DNA of 64,000 nt, taken from the NCBI RefSeq assembly GCF_000002075.1, contig NW_004797482.1, positions 294,702-358,701 of the forward strand, given 5' to 3'. Source of the stretch: Aplysia californica. Taxonomy: Eukaryota > Mollusca > Gastropoda > Aplysiida > Aplysiidae. Positions 63,787 through 64,000 of this stretch are shown here, in pieces. The notes below the pieces were generated by a model that was given only the letters and a program-made list of their open reading frames with translations, was not told where the DNA came from and searched no databases. How positions within the stretch are numbered: the first letter of the stretch is position 1; each line of letters opens with the position of its first letter. The position numbers and the translations under genes were made by a program.

Positions 63787-64000
63787 CTGAGAAAAGGAAA
63801 AAAAAAACCCCCAGACAAACATATGAAATAAAACTAGTAAATTTTTCATGTAAACAATTCATATATTGGTCCAAATATTTGATCATATGAAATAACTCTC
63901 ATCTATAACATTACTTTATAATTAAAACAGCCACCCTTCACATAAATGTAAACTGCATTCACCGTATTAACACATGATGAAACTTATTGAAATGTGGCAG

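Noticed and set aside
61947-62690. 247-codon minus ORF as one exon
   Set aside because: Most of it is a purine/pyrimidine repeat and is in a different frame from exon 3. Only 62,050-62,194 in another frame fits the gene.

Overview
The window is animal nuclear DNA, most likely from a gastropod or other marine mollusc. This is inferred from a gene of many small GT-AG exons, dense SINEs with shared tails, non-LTR retrotransposon fragments, MITEs and long CA, GA and TTC microsatellites. There are no bacterial features. Two 100-N blocks (19,309-19,408 and 32,005-32,104) show it is a draft scaffold.

Backbone. One large gene runs on the minus strand across the whole window and beyond both ends. I resolve 27 coding exons from 63,786 down to 22. 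All have canonical splice sites and all 26 junctions keep frame, giving about 1,261 residues. The protein is a leucine-rich, HEAT/ARM-like alpha-solenoid. My best identification is rotatin (RTTN), a centriole protein, but this is from memory of the family and unconfirmed by search. The introns hold SINEs, MITEs and LINE scraps.

Giant intron. The intron between exons 25 and 26 is about 36 kb (1,624-37,705). Inside it is a cluster (about 7.74-34.3 kb) of five intact, intronless copies of a 131-residue secreted cysteine-rich protein: two on plus (8,036 and 33,374) and three on minus (13,030, 19,505 and 25,827). Each has a TATA box about 110-120 bases before its ATG and an AATAAA that overlaps the stop codon. 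The three minus copies sit in three tandem units of about 6.4 kb. Each unit also carries an inverted, plus-strand stub of the same gene (last 16 codons plus 3' flank), so neighbouring units form long imperfect palindromes around a LINE-filled core. Insertions present in some copies only (a hAT-type MITE, a 5'-truncated LINE, a SINE, a gag-like retroelement scrap) allow the duplication history to be ordered. The second N gap probably hides a further minus-strand copy.

Most unusual signal. At five exons of the large gene (11, 12, 16, 17 and 26) the exon edge, with its splice site, has been copied into local tandem repeats. Exon 12 is followed by about nine 43-base repeats of its tail and donor. 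Exon 17 is preceded by seven 35-base repeats, each with a pyrimidine tract and an AG acceptor. Exon 11's tail and donor recur twice inside a CA repeat, exon 16's donor recurs in about 125-base duplications, and partial exon 26 copies lie in an AAC repeat. These splice-site minisatellites, and the nested cysteine-rich gene cluster, are the two things most worth following up.
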